NCBI GenBank assembly: GCA_002733995.1
Contig: NVXR01000001.1
Span: 240,795 to 304,794 of the forward strand
Reading direction: 5' to 3'
Length of the DNA stretch: 64,000 bases
Origin: Desulfotalea sp.
GTDB lineage: Bacteria; Desulfobacterota; Desulfobulbia; Desulfobulbales; Desulfocapsaceae
Part shown: positions 15,667-25,677 of the stretch, in pieces
Layout: every line of letters starts with the position of its first letter
Position numbering within the stretch: the first letter of the stretch is position 1
Notes under the pieces: model-generated
What the model saw: only the letters and a program-made list of their open reading frames with translations
Told to the model about the DNA's origin: nothing
Databases searched by the model: none
Program-made: the position numbers and the translations under genes

Positions 15667-17790
15667 ATGAACGTTAAAAGAGACAATAGGATTGCTGGTA
15701 AATTGGTGTTTTGGCTTGTTATTGTTAGTTCAACTCTCACGTTGGCTGGGACAGTGATAGAGCTTTATTTTGATTACCATGGCCATCTTGAGCGGATATC
15801 ACAACAGCTTGGAAGGGTGACGGAGAGCCGGGTGCCTGAAGTCAGGCGTGTTGTTGGTACCGGTGATGAAAAATCGTTAGAGATACTCCTCAAAAACCTC
15901 CTTGGTTTAGAGCGTATTGCCTATGCCGCTGTGATAGTAGACGATGAGGTAGCATGGGAAAAAGGTGAGCGTGATAGCCGGTATGAGCTAGTTTCTGTGC
16001 AGTCTTTTTGGGTTAACCATCGAATGATGTTTGTTCCTGCTGTGCTAAAGGTGGTTACAGATATTACCCCTGTCCGCGAATATATCCTGCAAAAATTCCT
16101 GCATAGTCTAGTTGCAAATGGCATAAAAATTTTCCTGGTTGGAGCTTTTGTTTTTCTAATGTTTCAGTATCTTGTCACCAGACATCTCGAAGAGATTGCA
16201 AGGCAGATACAAAAACAGGATATTACCAAACCGTCCCAGCCAATTACCTTGGCTAGGGGCTCTCATGCCGGGGGCGATGAGATTGATCAGGTTGTTGCTG
16301 ATTTGAATGCGATGCGGGAGAAAGCCCGCGATACCCTTAAATTACTCGAGAAAAATGAAGAGCGATTACTGCTTTTTTTTGATTCTACAGAAGAGGCAAT
16401 TGTTGGGGTTGATCGTGGGGGGATCTGCTCTTTTATTAATGATTCTTGCATGGAGATGTTAGGGAGAACATCCTACGAAGAGGTGATAGGGCGCCATGTA
16501 GACAGTCTTTTTGTGCATAGAGAGTGTAGCGGAGCCGTGTGCAGTGAAAAGGGTGGAGTAATTGCCTCTTCAATGGAATGTGCCTGCAGTCAGCAGAGCG
16601 ATGATGGGTATTTACAGATGTCTTCTGATCGCTTGCTCTTTGTGTCGCTCAGATCATATCCTGTGTTTAGGGATGGTGAGGTCTCAGGTGCCATAATTTT
16701 TATTAAAGATAATAGTGAAAAACGGCAGTTGATGCACGAGCGGGAGCTGCTCAGTCAGGCGGTGGACCAATCTCCGGTCATGATCGTTATTGCAGATAAC
16801 AGACACAAGATTGAGTTCGTTAATCCTGGTACGATTCGGTGGTCGGGGTACAGCAAGGATGAATTACTTGGACGATCACTTTTTTCTTTTGTCAATCTTT
16901 CAGCAGAAGGAGAGTTGACCGTGATGCAGTTGGAACAGAGGCTGCTCAGTGGGAAAAAGTGGGAGGGGGTTATACGCACAAATTCAAAATGGGGTACCTT
17001 TGTTACGGTTTACTGTGTTATCTCCCCGGTCTTTGATTGTAATAATAATATGGTAAATACCATTGCCGTATGTAAAGAAGTTTCCTATGAAGCAGCTTTA
17101 CAGGATGAGTTGCTCAATTCTAAGAAAATGGAAGCGGTTGGTCGATTGTCAGCAAGGTTTGCCCATGAATTTGGTAACCCTCTTTTTGGGGTGAGAGCTG
17201 TTATTAAGGATATTGCTGAAAGGTTGGAAGTATCAGAAGATGATGCAATCCTCCTGCAACTTGCGGTTAAAGAATGTGATAAGATGCGCGGTATGGTCCG
17301 TGAATTCCAGGAAGTGTACCTGGAATCTAAAAGTTCAGATGTTCTGATTGAGATGCATCTTGTTATTACCTCTGTTCTCAGTGAGTTACGTTTGTATTTG
17401 CAGTCCGAAGATATTGTATCCTCAGTGGAGTTGGATATTGTCGCCTCAAAAACATTGGTGAGTAAAAATAAACTGAACCTTGTTGTCCGTAATATTGTAC
17501 TCAACAGTATTGATGCAATGCAGGGGAGAGGTGGGTATCTCAAGGTTACCGGAAAGGTTGATGGTGATTATGTTATTCTGTGTGTGAGTGATACTGGAAG
17601 GGGCATTGCAAACGAACACCATGAGCTTATATTTGAGCCATTTTTCTCAACAAAACCAGAGGTAGAAGGTGCAGGTTTAGGTCTCTCCGTTGCCTATGGC
17701 ACGATGAAAAGTATTGGAGGGACCATAACTTTTACCAGCGCCACCGGTAAAGGGGCCAGCTTTTCTGTGCATTTCCCTGTCAGTTGTTAG
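15667..17790 (+). CDS. Sensor histidine kinase with two PAS domains
   Basis: A 707-residue inner-membrane kinase. There are membrane helices at about 10-35 and 155-180, flanking a roughly 120-residue periplasmic sensor. A HAMP-like linker follows (ends near residue 235), then PAS domains at about 240-355 and 365-475. The HisKA helix has the phospho-acceptor in FAHEFGNPL (His near 500). The HATPase domain shows the N box NIVLNSIDAM, the G1 box DTGRGIANE and GLGLS. No response regulator gene is adjacent, so it is an orphan; its partner is unknown. The ATG has only an AT-rich upstream region, so the start is uncertain by a few codons. Confidence 0.88.
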   Translation: MNVKRDNRIAGKLVFWLVIVSSTLTLAGTVIELYFDYHGHLERISQQLGRVTESRVPEVRRVVGTGDEKSLEILLKNLLGLERIAYAAVIVDDEVAWEKGERDSRYELVSVQSFWVNHRMMFVPAVLKVVTDITPVREYILQKFLHSLVANGIKIFLVGAFVFLMFQYLVTRHLEEIARQIQKQDITKPSQPITLARGSHAGGDEIDQVVADLNAMREKARDTLKLLEKNEERLLLFFDSTEEAIVGVDRGGICSFINDSCMEMLGRTSYEEVIGRHVDSLFVHRECSGAVCSEKGGVIASSMECACSQQSDDGYLQMSSDRLLFVSLRSYPVFRDGEVSGAIIFIKDNSEKRQLMHERELLSQAVDQSPVMIVIADNRHKIEFVNPGTIRWSGYSKDELLGRSLFSFVNLSAEGELTVMQLEQRLLSGKKWEGVIRTNSKWGTFVTVYCVISPVFDCNNNMVNTIAVCKEVSYEAALQDELLNSKKMEAVGRLSARFAHEFGNPLFGVRAVIKDIAERLEVSEDDAILLQLAVKECDKMRGMVREFQEVYLESKSSDVLIEMHLVITSVLSELRLYLQSEDIVSSVELDIVASKTLVSKNKLNLVVRNIVLNSIDAMQGRGGYLKVTGKVDGDYVILCVSDTGRGIANEHHELIFEPFFSTKPEVEGAGLGLSVAYGTMKSIGGTITFTSATGKGASFSVHFPVSC

Positions 17791-17928
17791 GACACTGTTC
17801 TTGTCTTTTAACGGTTCTTTCTTGAGCTGATTTCTCTCTTATTTCCCGCACCCCGTGGTAGATATTCGATTTGATATCTGCTATTATACTCTCGATTTAT
17901 TCCTTCCACTCATCAGGTCAAAAAATTC

Positions 17929-19947
17929 ATGGATGTAGCCTTTCAACTTGTCTCGAAATTTAAACCTTCTGGCGACCAGCCCAAAGCCATTAAAGCTCTG
18001 GTGTCTGGTATACAAAAAGGTGAGAAAAATCAGGTGCTCCTCGGTGTTACCGGCTCAGGTAAAACCTTTACTATGGCAAATGTTATTGAACAGGTTCAAC
18101 GTCCTGCTCTTGTGATTGCCCCAAATAAAACACTGGCAGCGCAGCTGTTTAGCGAGTTTAAAGAGCTGTTTCCCCATAATGCGGTGGAATATTTTGTGTC
18201 ATATTACGATTATTATCAGCCTGAAGCCTACATCCCCGCATCCGACAGTTATATTGAAAAGGACTCCTCAATCAATGATGCTATTGATAAGATGCGTCAC
18301 TCCGCCACACGTTCTCTGCTCACACGGCGAGATGTACTCATTGTAGCGTCGGTCTCCTGCATCTATGGTCTTGGTTCGCCGGATGAGTACAAAAATATGA
18401 ATCTTTGCCTGAAGGTCGATGAAGATTATCCGACAGAAGAGGTTCAGCGTAGACTGGTTTTTATGCAGTACGAGAGAAATGATATCTCTTTTCACCGCGG
18501 CACGTTCAGGGTGCGTGGGGATGTGTTGGATATCTTTCCTGCACACGAAGAAGACATATCTATTCGGGTAGAATTCTTCGGAGACACCGTTGAAAGTATC
18601 TCGGTTATTGACCCTCTTCGTGGGGTTGTACACGAGAGGATTGATGAGTATACCGTTTTTCCAGGGAGTCACTTTGTGACTTCAACAGATCGGCTGCAGA
18701 GGGCGACAGATGCTATTAAGATAGAACTGTCAGAGAGACTAGAGGAATTTTATGAGGAAAACAGGTTGGTCGAAGCGCAGCGACTTGACCAGCGAACAAT
18801 GTTTGATCTTGAGATGATTCAGGAGCTTGGATATTGCACTGGGATTGAAAACTACAGTCGGCACCTCACAGGAAAACAGCCCGGGGCTCCCCCCCCTAAT
18901 CTACTAGATTATTTCGCTGAGGATTTTTTGCTGTTTATTGATGAAAGTCACATTGGAATTGGTCAGCTTAATGGTATGTATAACGGGGACCGTTCCCGTA
19001 AGCAGACATTGGTCGATTTTGGCTTCCGCCTACCGTCGGCTCTTGATAACCGACCCCTCAGGTTTGATGAATTTACCCAGCGTATTAACCAGGTGGTATA
19101 CGTCTCAGCGACCCCCGGGGCATATGAGCTGGAACAGGTGAAGGATGAGGTCGTAGAACAGATGATTCGGCCTACAGGTCTGCTCGATCCTCGTATAGAA
19201 GTGCGACCCGCCACAAGTCAGGTAGATGATTTGTTGGAAGAGATTCGTCTACGCTCGGATCGGGGAGAGGCTGTTTTGGTTACAACGCTGACCAAGAGAA
19301 TGGCCGAAGATCTCACCGATTACTATGAAAATCTGGATATTAAAGTGAGGTATTTGCATTCAGATATTAAGACACTTGAGCGTATTGAACTGATAAGATC
19401 TTTACGAAAGGGTGAGTATAATGTACTCGTTGGAATCAATCTTCTTCGTGAAGGGCTTGATATTCCGGAGGTTTCTCTTGTTGCAATTCTGGACGCGGAC
19501 AAAGAGGGCTTTCTGCGTTCTGAAAGGTCACTAGTTCAGACCTGCGGTCGAGCTGCGAGAAATGCTGAAGGAATGGTGATCATGTATGCGGATAATATCA
19601 CTGGTTCAATGAAGTACACCATCGAAGAAACAGAGCGTAGAAGGGTGATCCAGAAAGCGTATAATCGTACCCATGGTATAGTGCCGAGAACCATTATTTC
19701 GGCCGTAAAGGATACCATGCAGCAGCATTTACAAAATTCTGGTTATGTGACTGATGGGGGCGATGGTGGCTTACTTGAGGCCGCCGAAGAATTGCCATTT
19801 TTTGCCACCATTAAGGATTTGGAAAAAGAGATTAAAAAACTTGAAAAAGAGATGACGCAGGCGGCAAAGGAACTTGCCTTTGAAAAGGCTGCGGATATAA
19901 GAGATCGTATAAAAAAAATGCGCTTGTTGGAGATAGAAATAGGATGA
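17929..19947 (+). CDS. uvrB: Excinuclease ABC subunit B
   Basis: Damage-verifying helicase-like subunit of nucleotide excision repair. The 672-residue length is typical. Walker A is GVTGSGKT at residues 39-46. The beta-hairpin region near 90-115 contains [12 protein letters not shown], as in all UvrB. The DEAD-like box is DESH (near 339), and helicase motif VI reads QTCGRAARN near 540. The C-terminal UVR domain (about 625-665, [13 protein letters not shown]) binds UvrC. The start codon is an ATG after a weak site. The next gene begins inside its stop codon (ATGA overlap), so translation of the two is coupled. Confidence 0.97.
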   Translation: MDVAFQLVSKFKPSGDQPKAIKALVSGIQKGEKNQVLLGVTGSGKTFTMANVIEQVQRPALVIAPNKTLAAQLFSEFKELFPHNAVEYFVSYYDYYQPEAYIPASDSYIEKDSSINDAIDKMRHSATRSLLTRRDVLIVASVSCIYGLGSPDEYKNMNLCLKVDEDYPTEEVQRRLVFMQYERNDISFHRGTFRVRGDVLDIFPAHEEDISIRVEFFGDTVESISVIDPLRGVVHERIDEYTVFPGSHFVTSTDRLQRATDAIKIELSERLEEFYEENRLVEAQRLDQRTMFDLEMIQELGYCTGIENYSRHLTGKQPGAPPPNLLDYFAEDFLLFIDESHIGIGQLNGMYNGDRSRKQTLVDFGFRLPSALDNRPLRFDEFTQRINQVVYVSATPGAYELEQVKDEVVEQMIRPTGLLDPRIEVRPATSQVDDLLEEIRLRSDRGEAVLVTTLTKRMAEDLTDYYENLDIKVRYLHSDIKTLERIELIRSLRKGEYNVLVGINLLREGLDIPEVSLVAILDADKEGFLRSERSLVQTCGRAARNAEGMVIMYADNITGSMKYTIEETERRRVIQKAYNRTHGIVPRTIISAVKDTMQQHLQNSGYVTDGGDGGLLEAAEELPFFATIKDLEKEIKKLEKEMTQAAKELAFEKAADIRDRIKKMRLLEIEIG

Positions 19948-20618
19948 GTCGTGGTCGGGTAGATAAATTGTTGTTGCGTATTGTTCCAAAGCTTCTTGCC
20001 TGGATTATGCGGCTGTGGTTTGGTACGTGTAGGGTAACGGTGTATGACGATGAGTTTATGGAGCCGGTGAAGCGAGGTGAGGCTAACATTGTCGCTTCTT
20101 TCTGGCACTATTCCATCATCTTCATATTATATTATGTTCGGCAACATTCCGTTACAATTATGGTTAGTGCGAGTAAAGACGGGGAGTATATTGCAAAACT
20201 TGGAGAAGAGTTTGGCTATACAAGTGTGAGGGGCTCTAGAAATAATAAGGGCGTAAATGCTTTAAAAGGTATGCTGCGTGCTGTTCGGGAAGGTAAGAAT
20301 GGTGCTATTGTTGCCGATGGTTCCCAGGGGCCGGCTCGAAAGGCACAGGCGGGAGCCCTGCTTGTAGCCTCTAAAACGGGTAGGCCTATTGTGCCTATGG
20401 TTTGGGCGGGATCTCATTATTTTACCATAAAATCGTGGGATAAAACCGCTATACCAAAACCGTTTTCCAAGGTTGATTTATATTTTGGCGAGCCTCTCTA
20501 CCTGCCGGGTAAAGTGAGTGCTGAAGAGTTGGAGCGATACCGTAGCATTCTCGAGGAACGTCTTAACGCCCTCTACGCTAAGGCTTGGTTGCGGTACGGC
20601 AAGACCTCCCATGCATAG
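19944..20618 (+). CDS. DUF374 lysophospholipid acyltransferase-like protein
   Basis: A 224-residue protein of the DUF374 family, related to lipid acyltransferases. A hydrophobic helix at the N-terminus (about 10-30) likely anchors it to the membrane. SFWHYSIIF near residue 53 stands in the place of the usual acyltransferase H-x4-D block. [17 protein letters not shown] (near 130-147) is the glycine-rich core typical of DUF374, and GRPIVPMVW follows. The start overlaps the uvrB stop by 4 bases. The natural acyl acceptor is unknown, possibly a lipid A or phospholipid precursor. Confidence 0.75.
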   Translation: MSRGRVDKLLLRIVPKLLAWIMRLWFGTCRVTVYDDEFMEPVKRGEANIVASFWHYSIIFILYYVRQHSVTIMVSASKDGEYIAKLGEEFGYTSVRGSRNNKGVNALKGMLRAVREGKNGAIVADGSQGPARKAQAGALLVASKTGRPIVPMVWAGSHYFTIKSWDKTAIPKPFSKVDLYFGEPLYLPGKVSAEELERYRSILEERLNALYAKAWLRYGKTSHA

Positions 20619-20741
20619 CTGTTGATTGCAGGTTCTGGGCGTGGCCAGAAATTTTGAGATTAATTTTATCATAAGATGATGTCTTTTTTCAGGGGATGAA
20701 CGCTCTGAGATAGATTGTGTTGTGTACTAAAGGAACATTGA

Positions 20742-22124
20742 ATGAAGCAGGCGAAAGGGATAGTAATAGCTGGACTCGCTGGAGGCTCCGGCAAAAGTGT
20801 TATTTCTGTAGGTATAATTGCGGCACTTACACGTGCGGGTAACAAGGTGACCCCTTTTAAAAAGGGACCTGACTATATCGATGCAGGTTGGATGCAGCTC
20901 GGGGCAGGGAGGAAGTGTTATAATCTGGACCCTTACATGATGACTAGGGAAGCTATTGAAGCATCCTTTACCCACCGATCGAGTGATGCTGATTATGTGA
21001 TTGTAGAGGGTAATCGTGGCCTGTACGATGGGGTAAATGCTGAAGGTGGTTATTCAACAGCAGAACTCTCGTTGATTTTGAAGTTACCAATCATTCTTGT
21101 TGTCGATTGCACCAAGACAACGAGAACAGTAGCAGCCATGGTCCTAGGGTGTAAAATGCTCGATCCTAGGATTGAAATCCGTGGAGTTATTCTCAACCAA
21201 ATCGCCACAAAACGACAGCGTCTGTTAGTTATTGAATCTGTTGAGCGATATACAGGATTGCCGGTACTCGGGGTTATTCCTAGGCTTAAAACGGATATTT
21301 TTCCCATGCGTCATTTGGGGATGTTACCCCACCATGAATATGACAATAGTTCTGCTGCACTTGATTTTCTTGTGGAACTTATTACTGAAAATGTTGATCT
21401 TGAAAAAGTGATAGAGGTCATGGCGCCTGTCGCTGTTCTGGATGCAAAGAAAGAAGAGGAACCGCAGCCAGTCGTTACAAAATCGAGGGTTCGGATTGGC
21501 GTATTGCAAGATGCAGCCTTCCAGTTTTACTATTCGGAAAATCTCGAGGCCCTTGAAAATGAGGGGGCCGAACTTGTCTATATAAGTGCTATGACGGACA
21601 ACTGTTTACCGGAAATTGACGGCTTGTATGTCGGTGGAGGTTTCCCGGAGACTGGCGCTGCACAACTGGCGGCTAATGTAAGCTTTCGCTCGTCTGTTAA
21701 GAAAGCAGCAGATGCTGGACTGCCGATATATGCTGAATGTGGTGGGTTGATTTATCTTGGCGAATCAATAGTGCTGGATGGGGAAACTTATCCATTAACC
21801 GGTGTTTTTCCGGTTCAGTTTGGTATGTCTAAAAAACCCCAAGCCCATGGCTATTCAATTTTCGAGGTGGACCGTGAAAATAGTTATTACCCGGTGGGGA
21901 CTGTTGTTAAGGGACATGAATTTCGCTATTCAACGATTATAGATTGGCGGGGAACGGATGAACAACTCACTGTGAAAATGAAAAGAGGGACCGGCTTTGT
22001 TGGAGGTCGAGACGGAGTAACGTATAAAAATGTTTTTGGTCTTTATACCCATGTACATGCTGAGGGTACACCGGAATGGGCCATCGGTTTTGTTAAAATA
22101 TGTAACAAACTAAAGGCAGAGTAA
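20742..22124 (+). CDS. cbiA: Cobyrinate a,c-diamide synthase
   Basis: Amidates the a and c side chains of cobyrinate (or a related corrinoid/sirohydrochlorin derivative) using glutamine and ATP. The 460-residue product has the N-terminal P-loop dethiobiotin-synthase-like domain (GLAGGSGKSVISVG, residues 10-23; PFKKGPDYIDAGW near 38-50). The C-terminal class I-like glutaminase domain has its nucleophile in YAECGGLIY and VGGGFPE before it. No other corrin genes are near, so the exact substrate could also be Ni-sirohydrochlorin; the cobalt pathway is the default. A ribosome site AAAGGA lies 7 bases before the ATG. Confidence 0.88.
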   Translation: MKQAKGIVIAGLAGGSGKSVISVGIIAALTRAGNKVTPFKKGPDYIDAGWMQLGAGRKCYNLDPYMMTREAIEASFTHRSSDADYVIVEGNRGLYDGVNAEGGYSTAELSLILKLPIILVVDCTKTTRTVAAMVLGCKMLDPRIEIRGVILNQIATKRQRLLVIESVERYTGLPVLGVIPRLKTDIFPMRHLGMLPHHEYDNSSAALDFLVELITENVDLEKVIEVMAPVAVLDAKKEEEPQPVVTKSRVRIGVLQDAAFQFYYSENLEALENEGAELVYISAMTDNCLPEIDGLYVGGGFPETGAAQLAANVSFRSSVKKAADAGLPIYAECGGLIYLGESIVLDGETYPLTGVFPVQFGMSKKPQAHGYSIFEVDRENSYYPVGTVVKGHEFRYSTIIDWRGTDEQLTVKMKRGTGFVGGRDGVTYKNVFGLYTHVHAEGTPEWAIGFVKICNKLKAE

Positions 22125-22141
22125 GGTCGCCTTTAGTTTGT
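22105..22141 (+). terminator. Hairpin spanning the cbiA stop codon
   Basis: ACAAACTAAAGGC (22105-22117) pairs perfectly with GCCTTTAGTTTGT (22129-22141), 13 bp around an 11-base loop that contains the stop codon (22122-22124). There is no T run after it, so termination is not assured; it may protect the 3' end. Confidence 0.5.
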
Positions 22142-22241
22142 AGGCAGCAAGAATGTTGTACTGATTTTAGGCAGCCAATTTGAGAGAGTCTTCCCGACAA
22201 TAAGCGAATTGCAGCTCTGGTTTACTCTCTTGTGGTTGAGA

Positions 22242-22583
22242 TTAGTGTTCGGTCTGGGAGCCTAAAACTTTTGTGCTGATTTCTTTCTGAATATCTTTAT
22301 TTGGAGCGGGTTCTACCCAGTGGATAAAAGACTCTCGCACGCGTACAAAGGAGCCGTTGTCTTCTTTGCAGGTGTCGCAAATGCTTTCAGCATGATCACG
22401 GTACATAATGATTTTTGAAGCGGGATCACCCTCTTTGGAGATAGCTGCCATTTTTCTGCATTCGCAGTCGAGTCTGATGACGACAACACCAATAGCATCA
22501 GGGCTTCCTTCGAGAATGCCCTGGATCATTGCTTCTTCTCTTTTTTCTACCTGAAGTTTCTTTTTTGATTTGTTTTTTTTCAT
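22242..22583 (-). CDS. Small cysteine-containing protein, function unknown
   Basis: I do not recognise this 113-residue protein. The N-terminus is strongly basic and lysine-rich (the first 15 residues). Cysteines appear as C-E-C near residue 40 and C-D-T-C near 70, which might bind a metal. The C-terminus has hydrophobic strands and ends without a signal. The frame is open, but the ribosome site (AATGAG) is weak, so confidence in expression is moderate. It lies convergent with cbiA and is followed upstream by a 346-base gap. Confidence 0.5.
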   Translation of the reverse strand: MKKNKSKKKLQVEKREEAMIQGILEGSPDAIGVVVIRLDCECRKMAAISKEGDPASKIIMYRDHAESICDTCKEDNGSFVRVRESFIHWVEPAPNKDIQKEISTKVLGSQTEH

Positions 22584-22929
22584 CTCATTTTATCAGTGTG
22601 TATGTTTTTGTGGGCCGCTATCAAAAGACGACTTAGCAGTCCCAAAAGGAGTATGTAATATATAAAATAATAGAAACGGGTCAACAACTATCTCTTAGTT
22701 CTTCGCTAGTTGTTTGTTCTGTTTCTTTGTAATTGTTGGAAATAGGGATAAATCATTAAAAGAATTTACTGTAGTTAGTATGGGGATAGGGAAGACTTTT
22801 TTTCTTGACAAATATCAGGACGTACATTAATGCAAATATGACACACAACAATGGTGTCAGAACGATGCTAGAATGATTGAGTAAGTAAATCAAATTCTTG
22901 CTCTAAAGATCACTTTATGGAGGTATATT
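22584..22929. other. Intergenic region before the FdIII-like ferredoxin
   Basis: 346 bases, AT-rich, with no gene visible. TTGACA at 22805-22810 could be a -35 for the ferredoxin but no convincing -10 is at the correct distance. No repeat or RNA structure was recognised. Confidence 0.3.
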
Positions 22930-23115
22930 ATGTGGGAAGTAGTGGTAGATAAAGATAAGTGTAGCGGTGATGAAGAATGTGTAGCAGCATGTCCTGCCCA
23001 GGTTTTTGAAATGGTAGACGGAAAAGCTGATCCTGTAGAAGCTGACGAATGTCTTGGATGCGAGACCTGCGTTGAAGTTTGTCCAGAAGAAGCAATCGCT
23101 GTAACTGAAATTTAA
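22930..23115 (+). CDS. Ferredoxin of the D. africanus FdIII type (CxxDxxC)
   Basis: A 61-residue two-cluster ferredoxin. The first site is C11-S-G-D14-E-E-C17 with a partner Cys51, where the second cysteine is replaced by Asp14. This is the arrangement known for Desulfovibrio africanus ferredoxin III, whose [3Fe-4S] site takes up a fourth metal with Asp14 as ligand; the residue numbers agree exactly. The other site uses Cys41, Cys44, Cys47 and Cys21. GGAGG lies about 8 bases before the ATG. It is monocistronic, with a strong terminator after it, which suggests an abundant electron carrier. Confidence 0.9.
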   Translation: MWEVVVDKDKCSGDEECVAACPAQVFEMVDGKADPVEADECLGCETCVEVCPEEAIAVTEI

Positions 23116-23140
23116 TTTTTCAGTCTCTGCTTTATTCGAC

Positions 23141-23179
23141 AGGCCCATTTCCTTTTAGGAGATGGGCTTGTTCTTTTTT
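23141..23179 (+). terminator. Intrinsic terminator after the ferredoxin
   Basis: GCCCATTTCC (23143-23152) pairs with GGAGATGGGC (23158-23167) with one G-U pair, and a T-rich tract TTGTTCTTTTTT follows to 23179. It ends the ferredoxin message 26 bases after its stop. Confidence 0.8.
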
Positions 23180-23195
23180 GATATGGTGGATTGTG

Positions 23196-23630
23196 ATGAG
23201 TACCTTTATTGATCGTTTAAAACCGGCTGCCAGAACGAAAACTATTTTACTTTTATCTGCGGGACTCTGGACCCTTATCGGATGTATGCTCATTAGCAAG
23301 GGACTCTACAGACTCAGTCCCTTGCCTGAATATAAATTGCTCATTATCGTCTCTGCCGCTGTTGCCGCAATATTTAAATCCAAGTTTATACTTGATCGTG
23401 CAGCGGTCAAAGGCATAAATCGTATTCGCACCTTTAAAGATGGTACGTGCCTGGGGGCGGTTTATTCAGTAAAAACGTGGTTGATGGTATTGTGTATGAT
23501 CGGCATGGGTGTTATCTTGAGAAGTTCATCTTTACCTATGACACTACTGAGTTTTATTTACTTAACTATAGGGTTGGCACTCGTTGCCTCCAGCCGACAC
23601 GGCTGGAAGGCTTGGTTCAACTGTATATAA
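23196..23630 (+). CDS. Small integral membrane protein, function unknown
   Basis: A 144-residue protein with about four hydrophobic segments (near 20-42, 50-67, 94-112 and 115-132) and a basic N-terminus (DRLKPAARTK) that should stay in the cytoplasm. It has no recognised motif. The ATG at 23196 is preferred because GGTGGA lies about 5 bases upstream; an earlier TTG at 23178 falls inside the terminator's T tract. Its position just after the ferredoxin terminator means it needs its own promoter, which I cannot see. Confidence 0.55.
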   Translation: MSTFIDRLKPAARTKTILLLSAGLWTLIGCMLISKGLYRLSPLPEYKLLIIVSAAVAAIFKSKFILDRAAVKGINRIRTFKDGTCLGAVYSVKTWLMVLCMIGMGVILRSSSLPMTLLSFIYLTIGLALVASSRHGWKAWFNCI

Positions 23631-24005
23631 TTTACAGATACCCCCCTGCCGTGGTCGTTACTTCCTCTAATCGATTTGTAGTAAATTCTGTAGTGCTAGA
23701 AAAATAATTTAAGAGTTATAACATCAATAATTAGGGCGATGGCTTCGGTTAAGACCAGTAAAAACCGAGTCCCAGGATATTGTCGCATTGCCAAATTCAG
23801 AGTAATGCTTATTTTTCCAGACGCTTATCATGATATAGGTGGTCTAGGTTTTGAAAATGTACAGGCGGGTGTAGATCCGGTGTTTCTACGGCCCCAAGGT
23901 GGAATATACCCGCGCAGATGCTATGGCAGAAAAGATGGACTCATTTGTTTCGAAGTCCTCTGTATGCTTGGAAACAATAAAATAGAAATTACCAAGTAGG
24001 TTAGG
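23631..24005. other. Gene-poor stretch before argS
   Basis: 375 bases without a convincing gene. An open frame at 23739-23999 lacks a ribosome site and any recognisable protein feature. No tRNA or clear structure was seen. Confidence 0.3.
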
Positions 24006-25664
24006 ATGATTCGTACACAACTAAAAAAAGCTCTTGAGTGCTGTTTCAGCGATGGTGTCTCCGAAGGTTTGTGGTCTGATAAGGCCGCCGGAAAATTTAC
24101 AGTTGAGTTACCAAAACATGAAGGACAAGGTGACTTTTCAACCAATTTTGCCCTCGTTCTGGCGGGAATTGAAAAGAAAAACCCACGTGAGATCGCAGCT
24201 CTAATTAGTGCAAAACTTGAGCAGGTAACGGATCTTGTCGAGCATGTGGAGATAGCAGGGCCAGGTTTCGTCAATATTTTTATTAATCAACAGGTGTGGC
24301 GCAATCTGATACCTGAAATTATAGATGCAGGCGGTGACTTCGGTAAAAGTGAGATTGGTCGCAATCGAAAGGTGATGGTTGAATTTGTAAGTGCTAATCC
24401 CACAGGACCTCTCAGCGTAGGCCATGGCCGTCAGGCAATCCTAGGTGACTCTATTGCCAGGTTGCTCGAAGTTACAGGCCATGATGTCTTTCGGGAGTAC
24501 TATTACAATGATGCTGGTAGACAGATGCGTGTTCTTGGGGAGTCTACAAGGGCGAGATATCTAGAACTTATTGGCGCGGATTTTCAGTTTCCAGATGATG
24601 GATATCAAGGTCAATATATCATCGATATAGCACAAAGCCTTGTGGATGAGCATGGTGACGCTTTAAAAGATCATGAAGACGTTAGCCCATTTAAAGACCA
24701 GGCCGAGAAGGCTATCTTCAAGGACATCTCTGGGACACTTGCCCGTATAGGTATCGTTTTTGACAACTATTACAATGAACAATCATTGTACGAAAATGGT
24801 CATATCGATGATGTTGTGAGCGAACTTCGCAAAAAAGGACTTGTCTACGAAAAAGATGGTGCCACTTGGTTTAAAACCACTGAACTTGGTCAGGAGCAGG
24901 ATCGGGTGATTATCAAGAGCAGCGGGGAGCCTACCTATCGCCTCCCCGACATTGCCTATCACCGGGAGAAGTTTCGGAGAGATTTTGATTGGTTGATTGA
25001 TGTCTTTGGTTCGGATCATATAGCAACGGTTCCAGACGTTCTCTCGGGCGTAAAAGCCCTTGGCTATGATTCGGATAAGGTTACCGTTGTTCTGCATCAG
25101 TTTGTGACCCTGACCCGGGATGGCAAACAGATAAAGATGTCCACGAGAAAGGCCAACTTTGTGACAGTCGATGAGTTGCTTGATGAGGTTGGTGTTGATC
25201 CGGTTCGTTTCTTCTTTATGATGAGAAAAGCGGACAGTCAGCTTGAATTTGATCTCGAACTGGCGACCAAGAAGAGTCAGGAGAATCCTGTGTATTATGT
25301 TCAGTATGGTTATGCACGTCTCTGTGCAATAATGAGGCAGGCAGAAGAAAAGGGTGTGGCTATTCCTAAATTTGAGGATGTTGATTCATTACTTCTGGTG
25401 GAACCTGAAGAACTGAAACTACTGAAAACAATGTCTAGCTTCCCACGGGTATTGGAAAATGCTGCACTTGAGCTGGCTCCGCATAAAGTCATATTTTATC
25501 TTATGGAACTTGCAGGTCAGTTGCATAGCTACTATAACAAGCACAAAGTTTTGACTGAGAATGAACCTCTTTCTAAGGCACGTCTCTGCCTTATCATGGC
25601 TCTTCAGGTTGTTGTGAAAAATGGCCTGGAGATGGCAGGTCTCTCAGCACCCAAGCAAATGTAG
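24006..25664 (+). CDS. argS: Arginyl-tRNA synthetase
   Basis: Class I synthetase that charges tRNA-Arg. The 552 residues include an N-terminal additional domain (about 1-95), then the HIGH-like signature as ANPTGPLSVGHGRQ near 125-138 and the KMSKS-like loop as IKMSTRKANF near 377. The C-terminal DALR anticodon-binding domain runs from about 420 and shows YVQYGYARL just before it. The ATG follows GGTTAGG. It is followed 13 bases later by a short membrane protein gene, as in related bacteria. Confidence 0.97.
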   Translation: MIRTQLKKALECCFSDGVSEGLWSDKAAGKFTVELPKHEGQGDFSTNFALVLAGIEKKNPREIAALISAKLEQVTDLVEHVEIAGPGFVNIFINQQVWRNLIPEIIDAGGDFGKSEIGRNRKVMVEFVSANPTGPLSVGHGRQAILGDSIARLLEVTGHDVFREYYYNDAGRQMRVLGESTRARYLELIGADFQFPDDGYQGQYIIDIAQSLVDEHGDALKDHEDVSPFKDQAEKAIFKDISGTLARIGIVFDNYYNEQSLYENGHIDDVVSELRKKGLVYEKDGATWFKTTELGQEQDRVIIKSSGEPTYRLPDIAYHREKFRRDFDWLIDVFGSDHIATVPDVLSGVKALGYDSDKVTVVLHQFVTLTRDGKQIKMSTRKANFVTVDELLDEVGVDPVRFFFMMRKADSQLEFDLELATKKSQENPVYYVQYGYARLCAIMRQAEEKGVAIPKFEDVDSLLLVEPEELKLLKTMSSFPRVLENAALELAPHKVIFYLMELAGQLHSYYNKHKVLTENEPLSKARLCLIMALQVVVKNGLEMAGLSAPKQM

Positions 25665-25677
25665 ACTATTTTTACCC

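Noticed and set aside
23739..23999. Open frame of 86 codons before argS
   Set aside because: No ribosome site at usable distance, no recognisable motif, and a composition unlike a conserved protein; probably chance.
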